Positions 45,814-55,966 of a DNA stretch of 64,000 bases are shown piece after piece; position 1 is the stretch's first letter, and each line of letters starts with the position of its first letter. The notes under the pieces were generated by a model. The model searched no databases and had not been told where the DNA came from. It saw only the letters and a list, made by a program, of their open reading frames with translations. The DNA comes from Alteromonas sp. MMG017. GTDB taxonomy: Bacteria; Pseudomonadota; Gammaproteobacteria; Enterobacterales; Alteromonadaceae. The stretch is from NCBI RefSeq assembly GCF_018100795.1, contig NZ_JAGJDY010000010.1, positions 62,001 to 126,000 on the forward strand, read 5' to 3'. Made by a program: the position numbers and the translations under genes.

Positions 45814-46824
45814 ATGTCATCTATAAAAGACGTAGCCGTAAAAGCTGGTGTATCAGTCAAAACAGTGTCAAGAGTGCTAACCAATTATGAAGGTGTAAGC
45901 GCTAAAACAAGGCTGAAAGTAAACAAGGCCATGGAGGAGCTAGAATTTTATCCTTCAGCTGCCGCTCAAGCCTTGAGAGGACAGGAAAAAGGCATTGTTT
46001 GTCTTATAACTGAGAACCTGACCACTACCCCTGACTCGTTCGACATTATTGCGGGGATCCAGCACGAGTGCGAAAAGCATGGCAAGTTGCTCATGATTGG
46101 TGAGTCAGGTGGCAATGTTAAAAGCTTTTCTCGCCTCGTTGATGATTTTAGGCGACAACGCGCTGAAGCAATCATTTTTGCTACCGTATCTCATAAAGAA
46201 GTAAGCATTAAAGAGTCATTCAACAAGTGCCCTCTAATATTGGTCAACTGTTACGAAAGCATTTTGAGACATCCAACAATAGTACCTGACGATTATTTAG
46301 GCGCGTTCAATCTCACCAGTGAATTGATCAAGTCCGGCCATAAGAAAATTGCCTACCTAACATTATTTGACGAGATGACCGCAACCCCACTTCGAGTAAA
46401 GGGCTTTAGAAAAGCGCACGAAGAAGCGGGGCTTAGCGTTGAAAACGAATTGATTGTAGAGGGTGTTTGTAAGAACCCAGATGATGAGTTTGCTAATCTC
46501 CCAGATGTCTTAAAGGACATTATGTCTATGCCAGAAAGGCCTACCGCCATCTGCTGTGGTAACGACAAAATGGCGATGCGTGTTTTTATGCTTATTCGAA
46601 AAATGGGGTACAAAATACCTGAAACTATCTCAATCGTTGGTTACGACAATTATAAATTGATTGCAGAAAACCTTGTGCCGAAACTCACTACAGTAAGCCT
46701 TCCGTATTTTGACATGGGGCAAATTGCCGCACAAATAGCTATTGATAAAGCATTACAAATAAACACTAAAACCCAAGAGATTAGCGGGCAATTACTTTTG
46801 CGTGATTCGCACCGCGCAATCTAA
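45814..46824 (+). CDS. LacI-family transcriptional regulator
   Basis: The 336-residue repressor has an N-terminal helix-turn-helix (SIKDVAVKAGVSVKTVSRVLTNYEGV) and hinge helix (PSAAAQALRGQ), then a periplasmic-binding-type sugar domain. The ATG at 45814 aligns with LacI-family starts; the longer frame from 45700 would read through the operator and adds an atypical 38 residues. It probably represses the receptor, GH32 and permease genes and is released by a fructose-containing sugar or its product. Confidence 0.94.
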   Translation: MSSIKDVAVKAGVSVKTVSRVLTNYEGVSAKTRLKVNKAMEELEFYPSAAAQALRGQEKGIVCLITENLTTTPDSFDIIAGIQHECEKHGKLLMIGESGGNVKSFSRLVDDFRRQRAEAIIFATVSHKEVSIKESFNKCPLILVNCYESILRHPTIVPDDYLGAFNLTSELIKSGHKKIAYLTLFDEMTATPLRVKGFRKAHEEAGLSVENELIVEGVCKNPDDEFANLPDVLKDIMSMPERPTAICCGNDKMAMRVFMLIRKMGYKIPETISIVGYDNYKLIAENLVPKLTTVSLPYFDMGQIAAQIAIDKALQINTKTQEISGQLLLRDSHRAI

Positions 46825-46845
46825 CATCAAAACCAAGGAAAACTA

Positions 46846-48090
46846 ATGACCGATGCCATATCAAAACGCAATTACTGGTTACTCAGCGGTTGCATACTTA
46901 GCTTTTTTTTAACATGGTCATTTTGTTTTTCGATTTACCCAATTTGGCTGAATCAGTCGATTGGTTTAGGCGGTACAGAAACAGGATTAGTTTTTAGCAT
47001 TAATGCTTTAACCGCTCTTTTTATAATGCCCTGTTACGGTTTTCTGCAAGATAAATTAGGTATGCGTAAAAACTTACTCTGGTTTATTGGAGCAATGCTG
47101 CTACTCAGCGGCCCATTTTTTATCTATATATACACACCATTACTTACGCATTCTCTTTATTTAGGCGCAATAGTAGGAGGCTTTTATTGCTCTACTGCTT
47201 TTTTTGCCGGTGTTGGCGCTGTCGAAACTTATATTGAAAGAGTTGGCCGTTCAACAGGGTTCGAATTTGGTAAAGCTCGCATGTGGGGCTCTGTAGGCTG
47301 GGCTATTGCGACTTTCTTTACGGGTCAAATCTTTAATGTATCTGCAAGCTTGAACTTTGTGCTTGCTAGCTTCTGTGCGTTAATATTTTTGTCATGTCTT
47401 TACTTCGTTAAAATAAGTGAAAATACTGCGAAAGAATTAGATATTTCCAAACAAGCTAACTCATTGAAATTAAGTGACGCCCTTGGTCTATTTCGTCAGC
47501 GTAAGTTCTGGGCTTTTGCTACCTGGGTTGTTGGCGTTTCATGCATTTACGGTGTTTATGACCAACAATTCGCCGTCTATTTTGCAGCTCAATTTCCCAC
47601 TAAAGCCGAAGGGAATGCTATGTATGGTTACCTAAATTCGTTTCAGGTTTTTCTTGAAGCTGGCGGTATGTTCATTGCACCATTCATCGTAAATAAAATT
47701 GGCGCGAAAAACGGACTGCTCTTAAGTGGAGCAATTATGGCGTTACGTATTATAGGTTCAGGATATGCTGCAGACCCTATCTCAATTTCAGCCATGAAGC
47801 TTTTACACGCCGCAGAGTTACCTATTATGCTGGTAGCAATCTTTAAATATATTGCAGCGATATTTGACGCTAGACTATCGGCGACTATTTATATTGTCGG
47901 CTTTCAATTTATGGGACAAGTTGCTGCCAGCGGTTTATCAGTATTACTTGGCATGTTGTACGATGGAATTGGCTTCGCCGATGCGTACAAAATTATTGGG
48001 CTTACCGTATTATTTTTCGTTTTAGTGTCTGCATTTGTACTCACTTCTGATAAGAAAGTTGACCCGTCTTGCGTTGCCTATGGCCGTTAA
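46846..48090 (+). CDS. Oligosaccharide:H+ symporter (LacY/CscB-type MFS)
   Basis: The 414-residue twelve-helix transporter belongs to the LacY-like branch of the major facilitator superfamily. The start NYWLLSGCILSFFLTWSFCF, the loop GFLQDKLGMRKNL and the middle ARMWGSVGWA resemble LacY and CscB, the sucrose permease. It lies 21 bases after the regulator gene and probably shares its transcript. It would carry sucrose or short fructans across the inner membrane for the cytoplasmic GH32 enzyme. Confidence 0.9.
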   Translation: MTDAISKRNYWLLSGCILSFFLTWSFCFSIYPIWLNQSIGLGGTETGLVFSINALTALFIMPCYGFLQDKLGMRKNLLWFIGAMLLLSGPFFIYIYTPLLTHSLYLGAIVGGFYCSTAFFAGVGAVETYIERVGRSTGFEFGKARMWGSVGWAIATFFTGQIFNVSASLNFVLASFCALIFLSCLYFVKISENTAKELDISKQANSLKLSDALGLFRQRKFWAFATWVVGVSCIYGVYDQQFAVYFAAQFPTKAEGNAMYGYLNSFQVFLEAGGMFIAPFIVNKIGAKNGLLLSGAIMALRIIGSGYAADPISISAMKLLHAAELPIMLVAIFKYIAAIFDARLSATIYIVGFQFMGQVAASGLSVLLGMLYDGIGFADAYKIIGLTVLFFVLVSAFVLTSDKKVDPSCVAYGR

Positions 48091-48170
48091 ATAGGTGAAT
48101 TTATTCCAGGCCAAAGAAGGCTAGTACCTTATTGATTGCCTTTTTATTTGAATCGCCACTGCTTTCTTAG

Positions 48171-48213
48171 ACACCTCTTAGTTAAGTATTCTTACTATAA
48201 ATAAAGAGGTGTT
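48171..48213. other. Inverted repeat after the permease gene
   Basis: ACACCTCTTA and AAAGAGGTGT form an inverted repeat with a loop of about 22 bases that itself has weak pairing. It is probably a terminator or regulatory hairpin. The ten-codon frame starting at 48215 is not taken as a gene. Confidence 0.45.
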
Positions 48214-48297
48214 TATGAACGACAATCACTCCCACCGAAGAATATAAGCTGGTAGCGATTTATACGACGTAGTCGGTCTATTGTGTCTAACCACCAC

Positions 48298-49395
48298 TCA
48301 AACCGGCACCGACTTTCCGGTTTGTGCAGCGCGAAATATTGCATTAACAATGCGAATATCGGCTAGCCCTTCACTTCCTGTTACTAGCGGTTGTCGGCCT
48401 GTAAGTATGGCTAAAGCATCATTGTCCATTTGAAGCGTTTGTTGCATGCCCTTAATAGGCTCAAGTATTTTCCCGTCAGAGGTTGTACCCGTTACACCGT
48501 TATAGCTTTGCATGGGTTTTAACTGATACCAACCTTGTTCGCAGTCCGCTTTAAAGTGGTTAAATTCTGTTACTACGCTGGTACCACAATCAGCCACCAA
48601 TCCATCACCAAAATCCATGGTAAACATAGTAGTTTCATCAACGTCGGTAAATTTATTGGGGAAACGCTGGGGAGGATGACTACCTGTAACAGACAATGGT
48701 TCTTTGCCTGTTAAAAAACGGGCGCTATTTATAGCGTATACTCCCATGTCATAAAGCGCTCCACCTCCCATCTGTTTTTGCATTCGCCAATTGTTAGCGT
48801 CTCTACCTTGCCCTGCGTAACCAGCAAAGCTAGATACCTTTTTGAACTTCCCATAAGGCATGCTTTGCAGATAGTGATGAAAAGTGCGTGTGTTTGGCTC
48901 ATGCTGCATTCGATAACCAATAGATAGCGTTACGCTATTCTTGTTGCATGCGTCTATAATGGCTTGGCATTCGTCACTGTCCATGGCCATAGGCTTTTCA
49001 CACCAAACGTGCTTTCCTGTGTTCGCGGCTTTTACTGCAAAATCTTTATGTGTACCAGTTGGCGTAACGACATAAATAACATCAATATCTTTGTTATTCG
49101 CAATCTCATCCAAAGTATCGTAGGTATACACATTGCTATCCTGAATACCGTATTTACGCTGCCACTGTGAAATTTTGCTTTCTGTACCGGTAATAATGCC
49201 GCGCAGTTCACAATGCTCGGTATGCTGAAGTGCTGGTGCAAGTAAATTAGCACTGTAATTTCCTAACCCTAACAACGCAACGCCTAACTTTCTCTGCGAT
49301 TGAGAGCCTCCTAATGCCAAGGAGAACGGACTATGAGCGGCTAATAAACCAGCCCCTGTCATACGAATAAAATGGCGACGTGTCACGTTTGACAT
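48298..49395 (-). CDS. Tat-exported Gfo/Idh/MocA oxidoreductase, glucose-fructose oxidoreductase-like
   Basis: The 365-residue protein has a twin-arginine signal (TRRHFIRMTGAGLLAAHSP), a Rossmann fold (GVALLGLGNYS), the EKP motif (HVWCEKPMAMDSDE) and the C-terminal Gfo/Idh/MocA sheet. The C-terminus (GSEGLADIRIVNAIFRAAQTG) and GYRMQHEPNTR resemble Zymomonas glucose-fructose oxidoreductase, a periplasmic enzyme with tightly bound NADP that oxidises glucose while reducing fructose. Its place at the end of a fructan or sucrose locus fits that role. A different sugar substrate is possible. Confidence 0.85.
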   Translation of the reverse strand: MSNVTRRHFIRMTGAGLLAAHSPFSLALGGSQSQRKLGVALLGLGNYSANLLAPALQHTEHCELRGIITGTESKISQWQRKYGIQDSNVYTYDTLDEIANNKDIDVIYVVTPTGTHKDFAVKAANTGKHVWCEKPMAMDSDECQAIIDACNKNSVTLSIGYRMQHEPNTRTFHHYLQSMPYGKFKKVSSFAGYAGQGRDANNWRMQKQMGGGALYDMGVYAINSARFLTGKEPLSVTGSHPPQRFPNKFTDVDETTMFTMDFGDGLVADCGTSVVTEFNHFKADCEQGWYQLKPMQSYNGVTGTTSDGKILEPIKGMQQTLQMDNDALAILTGRQPLVTGSEGLADIRIVNAIFRAAQTGKSVPV

Positions 49396-49761
49396 AAAAA
49401 CTCCTTAGCGAAGGCCTGTATTTCCATATAATTAATAGAGTGATTTATATACAGTTAGATCACTTTACCGCACCGCATTATTGCGTTTTATTCGGGGACG
49501 ACTTTGATTGCAATCAATGGTGTATCAGCATTTTTATGAGCTTCGCATACTGCGGTTTTGTAGCCTGGTTATGATGATTTACTTCTCCTCTTTTGTTCGC
49601 CCTGCTTATTCCGCCCTCTACGTGACTTCTTTTATTCGCCCTCATTATTCTGTGCGTAATATCACTGAAATAAAAGCGCTGTAGCTTTATAGAATTCGAG
49701 TAATTGTGTGTGAATCTATTCAGATCACAATACAGAGCAAAGCGAGTTGATATAGTTTTCT
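49396..49761. other. Divergent intergenic region
   Basis: This 366-base noncoding stretch lies between the divergent oxidoreductase and lipase genes and must hold their promoters. A 14-base palindrome, TTGATTGCAATCAA, is at 49504-49517. A short repeated phrase (TTCGCCCT near 49585 and 49635) has no clear meaning. No gene is seen. Confidence 0.6.
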
Positions 49762-50550
49762 ATGAAAAAGCTGAAACGCTATCAATATGAACGATATGCT
49801 ATTCTTTGCCAACTTGCCTATCCCGACGCCGAAGCGCATTACCGTCAAATACTTAAACCCTTTTACGAACGTCATTTAGTCGATAAATATGGCCGGATGA
49901 GTGTGAGAATATTATGGGTAGATAAAAAGAAAGAAGCTATCGTGGTATTTAGAGGCTCACTAGGTCTTAAAGACTGGTTAGCAAATCTGGTCTTCTTGCC
50001 GGCTAAAATTCAACAGGTAGATAAAAAATTCTATGTGCATTGGGGTTTTAGCCGGTTGCTTCATCAACCCATGTATTCAAGTACTAAAACGATTGACCAA
50101 GCACTACCACTACAGGAACTACTTGTAAAAGTATTAGAACCTTTGCAGCAACAAGGTAAGCGCTTTACGTTTATAGGGCATTCTTCCGGCGGCGCAGTGG
50201 CAGTATTAATGGCCGATTATTTCGAACGAAAAAATGCGAAAGCCGTTAAACGCGTTGTGACCTTTGGGCAACCTGCAGTGGGCAGTCGATCATGGTACAA
50301 AAACTATCTACTACACCATAAAACATATCGTATTTGCTGCGACTTAGACGTAGTCACGTTTATGCCCCCCTTCCCTTTTTATTTTTGGCACGTGGGCAAA
50401 ATGCTATGGCTGCATGATGATCAAATTTATGAAAATACGCCTACGCATGAGCGCTTTTTAAAATCGTTACGTAGTTGGTTACTTCGGCCTATAACCTACC
50501 ACTACATGCGAAAGTACATTAGAAATAAATCATTATTTGATGAGCATTAG
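49762..50550 (+). CDS. Class 3 lipase family protein
   Basis: The 262-residue alpha/beta hydrolase has the class 3 lipase pattern: AIVVFRGSLGLKDWLANL at the oxyanion region, the nucleophile elbow FIGHSSGGAVAV (Ser in GHSSG), and VVTFGQPAVGSRSW. An aspartate (DLDVVTFMPPFPF) and a late histidine (WLHDD or THERF) could complete the triad. No signal peptide is visible, so it is probably cytoplasmic or membrane-associated. Its lipid substrate is unknown. A terminator follows. Confidence 0.86.
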   Translation: MKKLKRYQYERYAILCQLAYPDAEAHYRQILKPFYERHLVDKYGRMSVRILWVDKKKEAIVVFRGSLGLKDWLANLVFLPAKIQQVDKKFYVHWGFSRLLHQPMYSSTKTIDQALPLQELLVKVLEPLQQQGKRFTFIGHSSGGAVAVLMADYFERKNAKAVKRVVTFGQPAVGSRSWYKNYLLHHKTYRICCDLDVVTFMPPFPFYFWHVGKMLWLHDDQIYENTPTHERFLKSLRSWLLRPITYHYMRKYIRNKSLFDEH

Positions 50551-50596
50551 GGCATGCTTATACGAGAAGTCTAAAATACATTGAGCTTACAAAAAT

Positions 50597-50623
50597 AAAA
50601 AACCGACGTTAAGTCGGTTTTTG
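50597..50623 (+). terminator. Terminator after the lipase gene
   Basis: The stem AAAAACCGAC/GTCGGTTTTT with loop GTTAA lies about 47 bases after the stop codon, and is also usable in the other direction. Confidence 0.85.
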
Positions 50624-50834
50624 TTTAAATGTACAAAACATATCGATAATTTTTTGCTTTAGGCCAAGTGTTTAGGGCGTTCGAAAGTGCTATCGAACAC
50701 CTGTCACCGCACCAATCGCTTAATTGATACATCCTATATAACGCAATCATTTAACGCGTTTATCTAATAGGCCCAATTTTAAGGGCCATACTTTAAGGAC
50801 CATACCTTATGGACTTAGCCGGCTTACAAGCAGC

Positions 50835-53800
50835 CTACAAACTGTCTAAATCGTAAACGCCTTTTTCAGCAAGCGCTTCATTGACTGGCTTAACGTTTTC
50901 GTTAAATAGAACTTCTAGCTGCAGTTTGTACTTTTGCCATCTTGCTTCTAAATCTTCTAAACGTTGCACTGCACCAGCTTGCGCTGGCGCGCCAGTTCTA
51001 TCGAAGTTATCCATTAGAAAGCGCACTTGCCTATCTAACATGTTAGGCCAGTTAATATCATCTTCGAATGTTTGGTGCTTAGGTTGAATCACCAAAGCCT
51101 CCCAGTCATCAATTGCGCTAATAATACGGTCAATAGAGGCCGACACTTCACTGGCCAGTACCACATTCGACTCAGTAACCCCATTGAGCGTTTTACGCAC
51201 GTTCCGGGCTTTTTGCAAATGTGCAAATAAATCATTAAGAAGGGTTTCACTGGCCTGAATACTTTGCTCTACCACCTGTAATTGGGCAGCGTTAGCTTCT
51301 TCCCGTGGATCAGGTAACACCTTAAAGGCTCTGGTTTGAGAGTGCTCGCCTACGGTTATAGTGGCTTTATAGTCGCCAGGCATTACCCTAGCGCCTTTCC
51401 ATCCACCAAACAGTTTTACATTATCAATACAATGCAATGGTGAACGGCGTAAGTCCCACACAAACTGGTTGTAGCCTGCTTTTGTAGAGGGGTGTTTAAA
51501 CTTCAACGGGCTACGTGCATCTTCATTACCTTTCGCACATTTCTCAAACGCATCTGCGGTTGACGATAACGTACGCACAAGTTGATTTTTCGAATCAAAA
51601 ATATCGATACGAAGGCTATCGTTTTCATTAAGCTCATCTTTTAAGTAGTAACGGAACCTTGCACCACGAGCGGGATTTTTCGCTTCTGGTTGGCCGCTCA
51701 TATTACCGCCCGATAATAAACGCACTCCATCAACAGGGCTAAAGTGAAACAGCGCTTCGTTGTGTAACGAACTACTCACTTCACGCAGCGGGTTTATGTC
51801 ATCTAAAATCCAGAAGCCACGCCCTTGAGTTGCCACAACCAAGTCATCACCTTTGACTTGCATGTCGGTTATTGCAACAGGTGGTAAATTAAGCGCCATT
51901 TCTTGCCAGTTTTTACCATCGTCGAAACTAACAAACATACCGCTTTCTGTACCCGCGAACAGCATACCTTCATGTTGCTTATCTTCGCGTACCACGCGAA
52001 CAAACGCATCTTCCGGCAAGCCTTTATCTATACGAGTCCAGCGCTTGCCATAGTTTTCCGTTTTATAAATATAGGGCTTATAGTCATTCAATTTATAGCC
52101 AGTTACGGCCACATAGGCTTTACCCTCAGCGTGAACGCTTAGCTCAATCGCGTTAACTTGAGCTTCTTTTTTATGGGGCGTTATGTCCTTCCAGTTTTTG
52201 CCTTCATCTTTGGTTAAATGTAACTTGCCATCATCTGCACCTACCCATAATTCACCCGCGTTCGCTGGCGATTCAGCAATATAGAAAACCGTATTGTAGT
52301 ATTCCGCTCCAGCTTGCTCGTTGGTAATAGGCCCGCCGTTTAAGCCCTGCTTTTCGGCATCGTTGCGCGTTAAGTCTGGGCTGATTTCTTGCCAATTAAC
52401 GCCTCTATCAGTGGTTTTCAATATCATTTGTGTACCGTAGTACACTATTTTGGGGTCGTGCTGCGATACCAATACTGGAGCATTCCAGTTGGTACGGTAT
52501 TTTTGATCTCGTGCGTTTCGGCCAAACACATATTCAGGGTAAGGCATGATAGGGCGAGTAAGCCCTGTGTCTTTATTAAACTCGGTTAGGGTGCCATTGA
52601 TAGTGGTGGCGTAAATCAGCGTTGGGTTGTTTGCATCAAATGCGATATGTGCGCTCTCTCCACCGCCTACGGCGAACTGCTCTGCTATACCAATACCACT
52701 GTCATAAGTAGAAGAAGGGGTTGCCATGGTGGTGTTGTCTTGCTGGCCGCCATAAACATGGTAGGGTTCAAGGTTATCGGTTACTACACGGTAAAACTGC
52801 GCAGTAGGTTGGTTGTAAATACTAGACCAAGACTTGCCACCATCAAAGGTTACGGTTGCCCCACCGTCGTTGGCATTAATCATATTTAGGCTGTTTTCAG
52901 GGTTTATCCACATATCGTGGGTATCACCGTGTGGCAATGATTTTATTTCGAAGGTTTTGCCGCCATCAATAGATTTATGCAACTGTACGTTCATCACGTA
53001 CAGGGTGTTTTCGTCGTTAGGGTCGACCTTAATATGATTGTAATACCAGGCTCTGGCTTTAAGAATATTGTCGCCATTCATTAGTTGCCAAGAAGCACCA
53101 GCATCATCGCTTCGATACAAGCCACCTTTGTCAGCTTCAATAATGGCGTAAACGCGCTTAGGGTTTGAGGCAGAAATATCAATTCCAACCTTTCCGATAA
53201 GCTTGGGTAAATCTTTTTCTAGTTTATCCCAAGTTTCGCCACCGTCGGTGGACTTATAAATGCCGCCACCGACGCCACCTGATTTTACAAACCATGGCGT
53301 TCTTCCGTGGTGCCACATGCTGGCGTACAACACTCGAGGGTTAGACGGGTCGAGTGCTAAATCTGCAGCACCCGTGTCGGCATTAACTTTAAGCACATGT
53401 TTCCAGCTTTTACCGCCATCGGTAGTTTTAAACACACCGCGAGCTTCATTTGGCGCCCAAATATTACCTTGAACAGCCGCCCACGCTATATCTGGATTGG
53501 TGGGGTGAATGCGAATTTTAGGGATTTGACCACGGTTTTCTAAACCGACTAGCTCCCATGTTTCACCTGCATCGGTAGACTTATATACACCTTTACCATG
53601 GCTGGTAGTTACACCGCGAATAGGTCCTTCCCCTGTGCCTACATAAATAACATTGTGATCGGAAGGTGCAATAGCAATAGCGCCAATACTACCTACTTCA
53701 AAGTGCTTATCTGACAACGGCTTCCAAGATAAACCGGCGTTATCTGTTTTCCAGACACCGCCACCTGCGGCGCCCATATAATACAGGTTGGGGTTACCAT

Positions 53801-53978
53801 CAACACCTGAAACGGCAACAGAGCGACCGCCACGAAAAGGGCCAATATTACGATATTCCATTTTTTCGAAAAGCTTAGGGTTAACAGTATCTTCTAACGC
53901 AATTGCGGGAAAAGAGAGACTAACCAGCGTGCTAATAGATACTACTAAAGCGGCTAGTGTTCGCCGTAATGTCATCAT
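50835..53978 (-). CDS. Large exported BNR/sortilin-like beta-propeller protein
   Basis: The 1047-residue protein has a signal peptide (MMTLRRTLAALVVSISTLVS, cleavage near AIA) and many BNR/Asp-box repeats of the type STDGGETW and KTTDGGKSW that build one or two beta-propellers (about 40-720). A C-terminal part (about 770-1047) has an Ig-like segment and helices. Databases often label such proteins glycosyl hydrolase or VPS10/sortilin-like. No clear catalytic residues can be named, so the enzymatic role is open. It is a single-gene unit. Confidence 0.83.
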   Translation of the reverse strand: MMTLRRTLAALVVSISTLVSLSFPAIALEDTVNPKLFEKMEYRNIGPFRGGRSVAVSGVDGNPNLYYMGAAGGGVWKTDNAGLSWKPLSDKHFEVGSIGAIAIAPSDHNVIYVGTGEGPIRGVTTSHGKGVYKSTDAGETWELVGLENRGQIPKIRIHPTNPDIAWAAVQGNIWAPNEARGVFKTTDGGKSWKHVLKVNADTGAADLALDPSNPRVLYASMWHHGRTPWFVKSGGVGGGIYKSTDGGETWDKLEKDLPKLIGKVGIDISASNPKRVYAIIEADKGGLYRSDDAGASWQLMNGDNILKARAWYYNHIKVDPNDENTLYVMNVQLHKSIDGGKTFEIKSLPHGDTHDMWINPENSLNMINANDGGATVTFDGGKSWSSIYNQPTAQFYRVVTDNLEPYHVYGGQQDNTTMATPSSTYDSGIGIAEQFAVGGGESAHIAFDANNPTLIYATTINGTLTEFNKDTGLTRPIMPYPEYVFGRNARDQKYRTNWNAPVLVSQHDPKIVYYGTQMILKTTDRGVNWQEISPDLTRNDAEKQGLNGGPITNEQAGAEYYNTVFYIAESPANAGELWVGADDGKLHLTKDEGKNWKDITPHKKEAQVNAIELSVHAEGKAYVAVTGYKLNDYKPYIYKTENYGKRWTRIDKGLPEDAFVRVVREDKQHEGMLFAGTESGMFVSFDDGKNWQEMALNLPPVAITDMQVKGDDLVVATQGRGFWILDDINPLREVSSSLHNEALFHFSPVDGVRLLSGGNMSGQPEAKNPARGARFRYYLKDELNENDSLRIDIFDSKNQLVRTLSSTADAFEKCAKGNEDARSPLKFKHPSTKAGYNQFVWDLRRSPLHCIDNVKLFGGWKGARVMPGDYKATITVGEHSQTRAFKVLPDPREEANAAQLQVVEQSIQASETLLNDLFAHLQKARNVRKTLNGVTESNVVLASEVSASIDRIISAIDDWEALVIQPKHQTFEDDINWPNMLDRQVRFLMDNFDRTGAPAQAGAVQRLEDLEARWQKYKLQLEVLFNENVKPVNEALAEKGVYDLDSL

Positions 53979-54238
53979 TGAAGGCCTTTTTATATTTAGT
54001 GGTTTATTAAGGATAGGTTCTTATGATTTATATAGTGCAACGTATTTAGCCATACGGTAAAGGCTTAAATATTTAATTCATTAGTCATTCGCATTACCTT
54101 AATGAGTTCATGCACTTGTGTTTTTTTTAAACATTACCATTAAAACTCAGGGAAGGGATTTTAATTGGTACGACAAATACAGCGTCTTGTCGCATCTATA
54201 CATATAAGTAGAATTGGAAGTGGAAAAGGCGGTGCAAT

Positions 54239-54496
54239 ATGGATTTTTTTAGCGATACCTTGTTTGCACTTAGCGTATTTGTAGGTTTCACTTTTGTTGT
54301 AGGCTTCTTTGTTCTCATGTATTTATGGGCCAGAAAACAAAAAGGTGCAGCAATAGTATTCGGTATGTTGATGCAGATGATTTTACCCGACCCCAAAGTG
54401 CAGCACACTATCGAAATGGTTACCGAGGCCAAGCAAGAAAAAAGCGGTCAAGAAGACATTAACCAAGATGATAACGAAAAGGGGGATGTCGACTAA
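54239..54496 (+). CDS. Small single-pass membrane protein
   Basis: The 85-residue protein has one strong membrane helix (about 8-30, LFALSVFVGFTFVVGFFVLMYLW), a short basic patch, and a very acidic C-terminus (QEDINQDDNEKGDVD). The ATG is preceded by AAGGCGG. It is convergent with the GGDEF gene, with 11 bases between them. I do not recognise a family. Confidence 0.65.
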   Translation: MDFFSDTLFALSVFVGFTFVVGFFVLMYLWARKQKGAAIVFGMLMQMILPDPKVQHTIEMVTEAKQEKSGQEDINQDDNEKGDVD

Positions 54497-54507
54497 TTTC
54501 TGTAAGG

Positions 54508-55794
54508 TCAGGAAAAATCACTGAGAGTAGCAATACCCACAGCATTCTTTCCTTTATGCTTGGCGCTATACAAGGCTTCATCTGCGCTTGATAACATTTG
54601 GTTCGGCAAATCGGCCATCGTTAGCTGGTCAGGGGCAACACTGACTATACCAAACGAACAAGACGCACTAAATGAACAATCCCCTTTCCCAAAGCCTGTT
54701 TCAGCAATGCGTTTTCGAATTCGCTCGACAGTAGCAGGAGCGTAATTTTCATCCTGTTTACTGGCAAATAAAATGACGAACTCATCCCCGCCCAACCGTG
54801 CGATGCAATCAGACTGCCGAATATTGTCTTTGATAATATTCGTAATTTGGGTGAGCAACGCATCACCGTTTGCATGCCCGTATTGATCGTTGATGTTTTT
54901 AAAGTCATCTACATCAAATACGCATACTGATAGCCATTTCAACTCTTTACGAAGCATTAGGTTCACGGCTTCAGTTAAACGTATTTCTAGATAACTGCGT
55001 GAGAATGCTTGGGTTAAATGATCATACATAAGGCGGTTACTTAGCAAGCGCCTTTCTTCATAAAGTTCATCTATATGTAAAACCAAGACCCACGCGATAC
55101 ATGAAGTAACCGAAAATGAGCCTATCCAACTCAATGGCGGTAAATCAACTACCTGAATGCCCGTAAACGTATCGCAAAGTCCTGTAATCACCCATACGGT
55201 GTTAGCCATCAGCAGCAGCAACACTGTATTCGTATTGCTGTTTTCTTGCCTCACACGCTGGCGATTAAACACTCTCACGAGTATGAATATACAATAGGCG
55301 GCGAGTACTAATATCCATGCCCCCCACAACTGGAATAGCGCACCATACTTTAGGCCTGTGTAGTACTGAGATGTTGTGTAGAAAGCATTTTCTAGAAAGT
55401 AAGGATTAGGCACCAAAGTTAATAATGAAAAGACACCACAAATGACGTAGCACCATTTCAGGAAGGTGGGCACTTTGTATTGAAAAAAAGCAACGTAAAA
55501 ATGCAAGCTTAGCACTATGGTAAACATTGCCGCAATAACGGTTATACGGTTAGAAATACTAAGATAAATAAGGTTATTGCTTGAGTTAACGAGCACCGCG
55601 AAGGCACCAAAAAAAATGCCACTGGTTAACGCTGAGAGCGCGAAAATCAGGTAATACTTCACAAACTCTTCATGGCGGGAAGTCAGGCGGTAATATAAAA
55701 GTAAAAAGAAAAAGCTTAAGAGTAAGCAGATACTGGCAGTAATAAACAAAGGGATAGAAGATGCTTGAACCATACTATTTTCCCATATCCCCAA
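54508..55794 (-). CDS. Membrane-bound diguanylate cyclase (7TM-GGDEF)
   Basis: The 428-residue protein has about seven N-terminal membrane helices (10-245), probably a membrane sensor, and a GGDEF domain (about 265-420). The latter has DHLTQAFSRSYLE, DVDDFKNINDQYGHANGD and catalytic GGDEF in IARLGGDEFVILFA. It should make cyclic di-GMP. An RxxD inhibition site is not obvious before the GGDEF. Two close ATG starts (55794 and 55773) are both plausible. Confidence 0.9.
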   Translation of the reverse strand: MGIWENSMVQASSIPLFITASICLLLSFFFLLLYYRLTSRHEEFVKYYLIFALSALTSGIFFGAFAVLVNSSNNLIYLSISNRITVIAAMFTIVLSLHFYVAFFQYKVPTFLKWCYVICGVFSLLTLVPNPYFLENAFYTTSQYYTGLKYGALFQLWGAWILVLAAYCIFILVRVFNRQRVRQENSNTNTVLLLLMANTVWVITGLCDTFTGIQVVDLPPLSWIGSFSVTSCIAWVLVLHIDELYEERRLLSNRLMYDHLTQAFSRSYLEIRLTEAVNLMLRKELKWLSVCVFDVDDFKNINDQYGHANGDALLTQITNIIKDNIRQSDCIARLGGDEFVILFASKQDENYAPATVERIRKRIAETGFGKGDCSFSASCSFGIVSVAPDQLTMADLPNQMLSSADEALYSAKHKGKNAVGIATLSDFS

Positions 55795-55966
55795 CTCCCT
55801 TTAGCTATACCTTGAGTCAGCGCCTTAGCAAAAGAAACGCTCTCGGCAACAGACAACACTGGTCCAGTGCTTACGCTTTTAAATTATGAATATGTTAGCG
55901 TAAATGTGCCCTGCTCGCTTACTTTTCGAAATAAAATCCTTACCCATGGTGGTAAAAGTTGGCGCC

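Noticed and set aside
48215..48247. Ten-codon frame after the permease gene, with AGAGG upstream
   Set aside because: Too short, no conservation seen, and partly within a hairpin; kept only as an inverted repeat.
38921..49395. Genomic island inserted at the tRNA-Leu gene
   Set aside because: Repeated tRNA ends are suggestive, but no integrase and no distant second copy of the 20-base tRNA end were seen inside the window.
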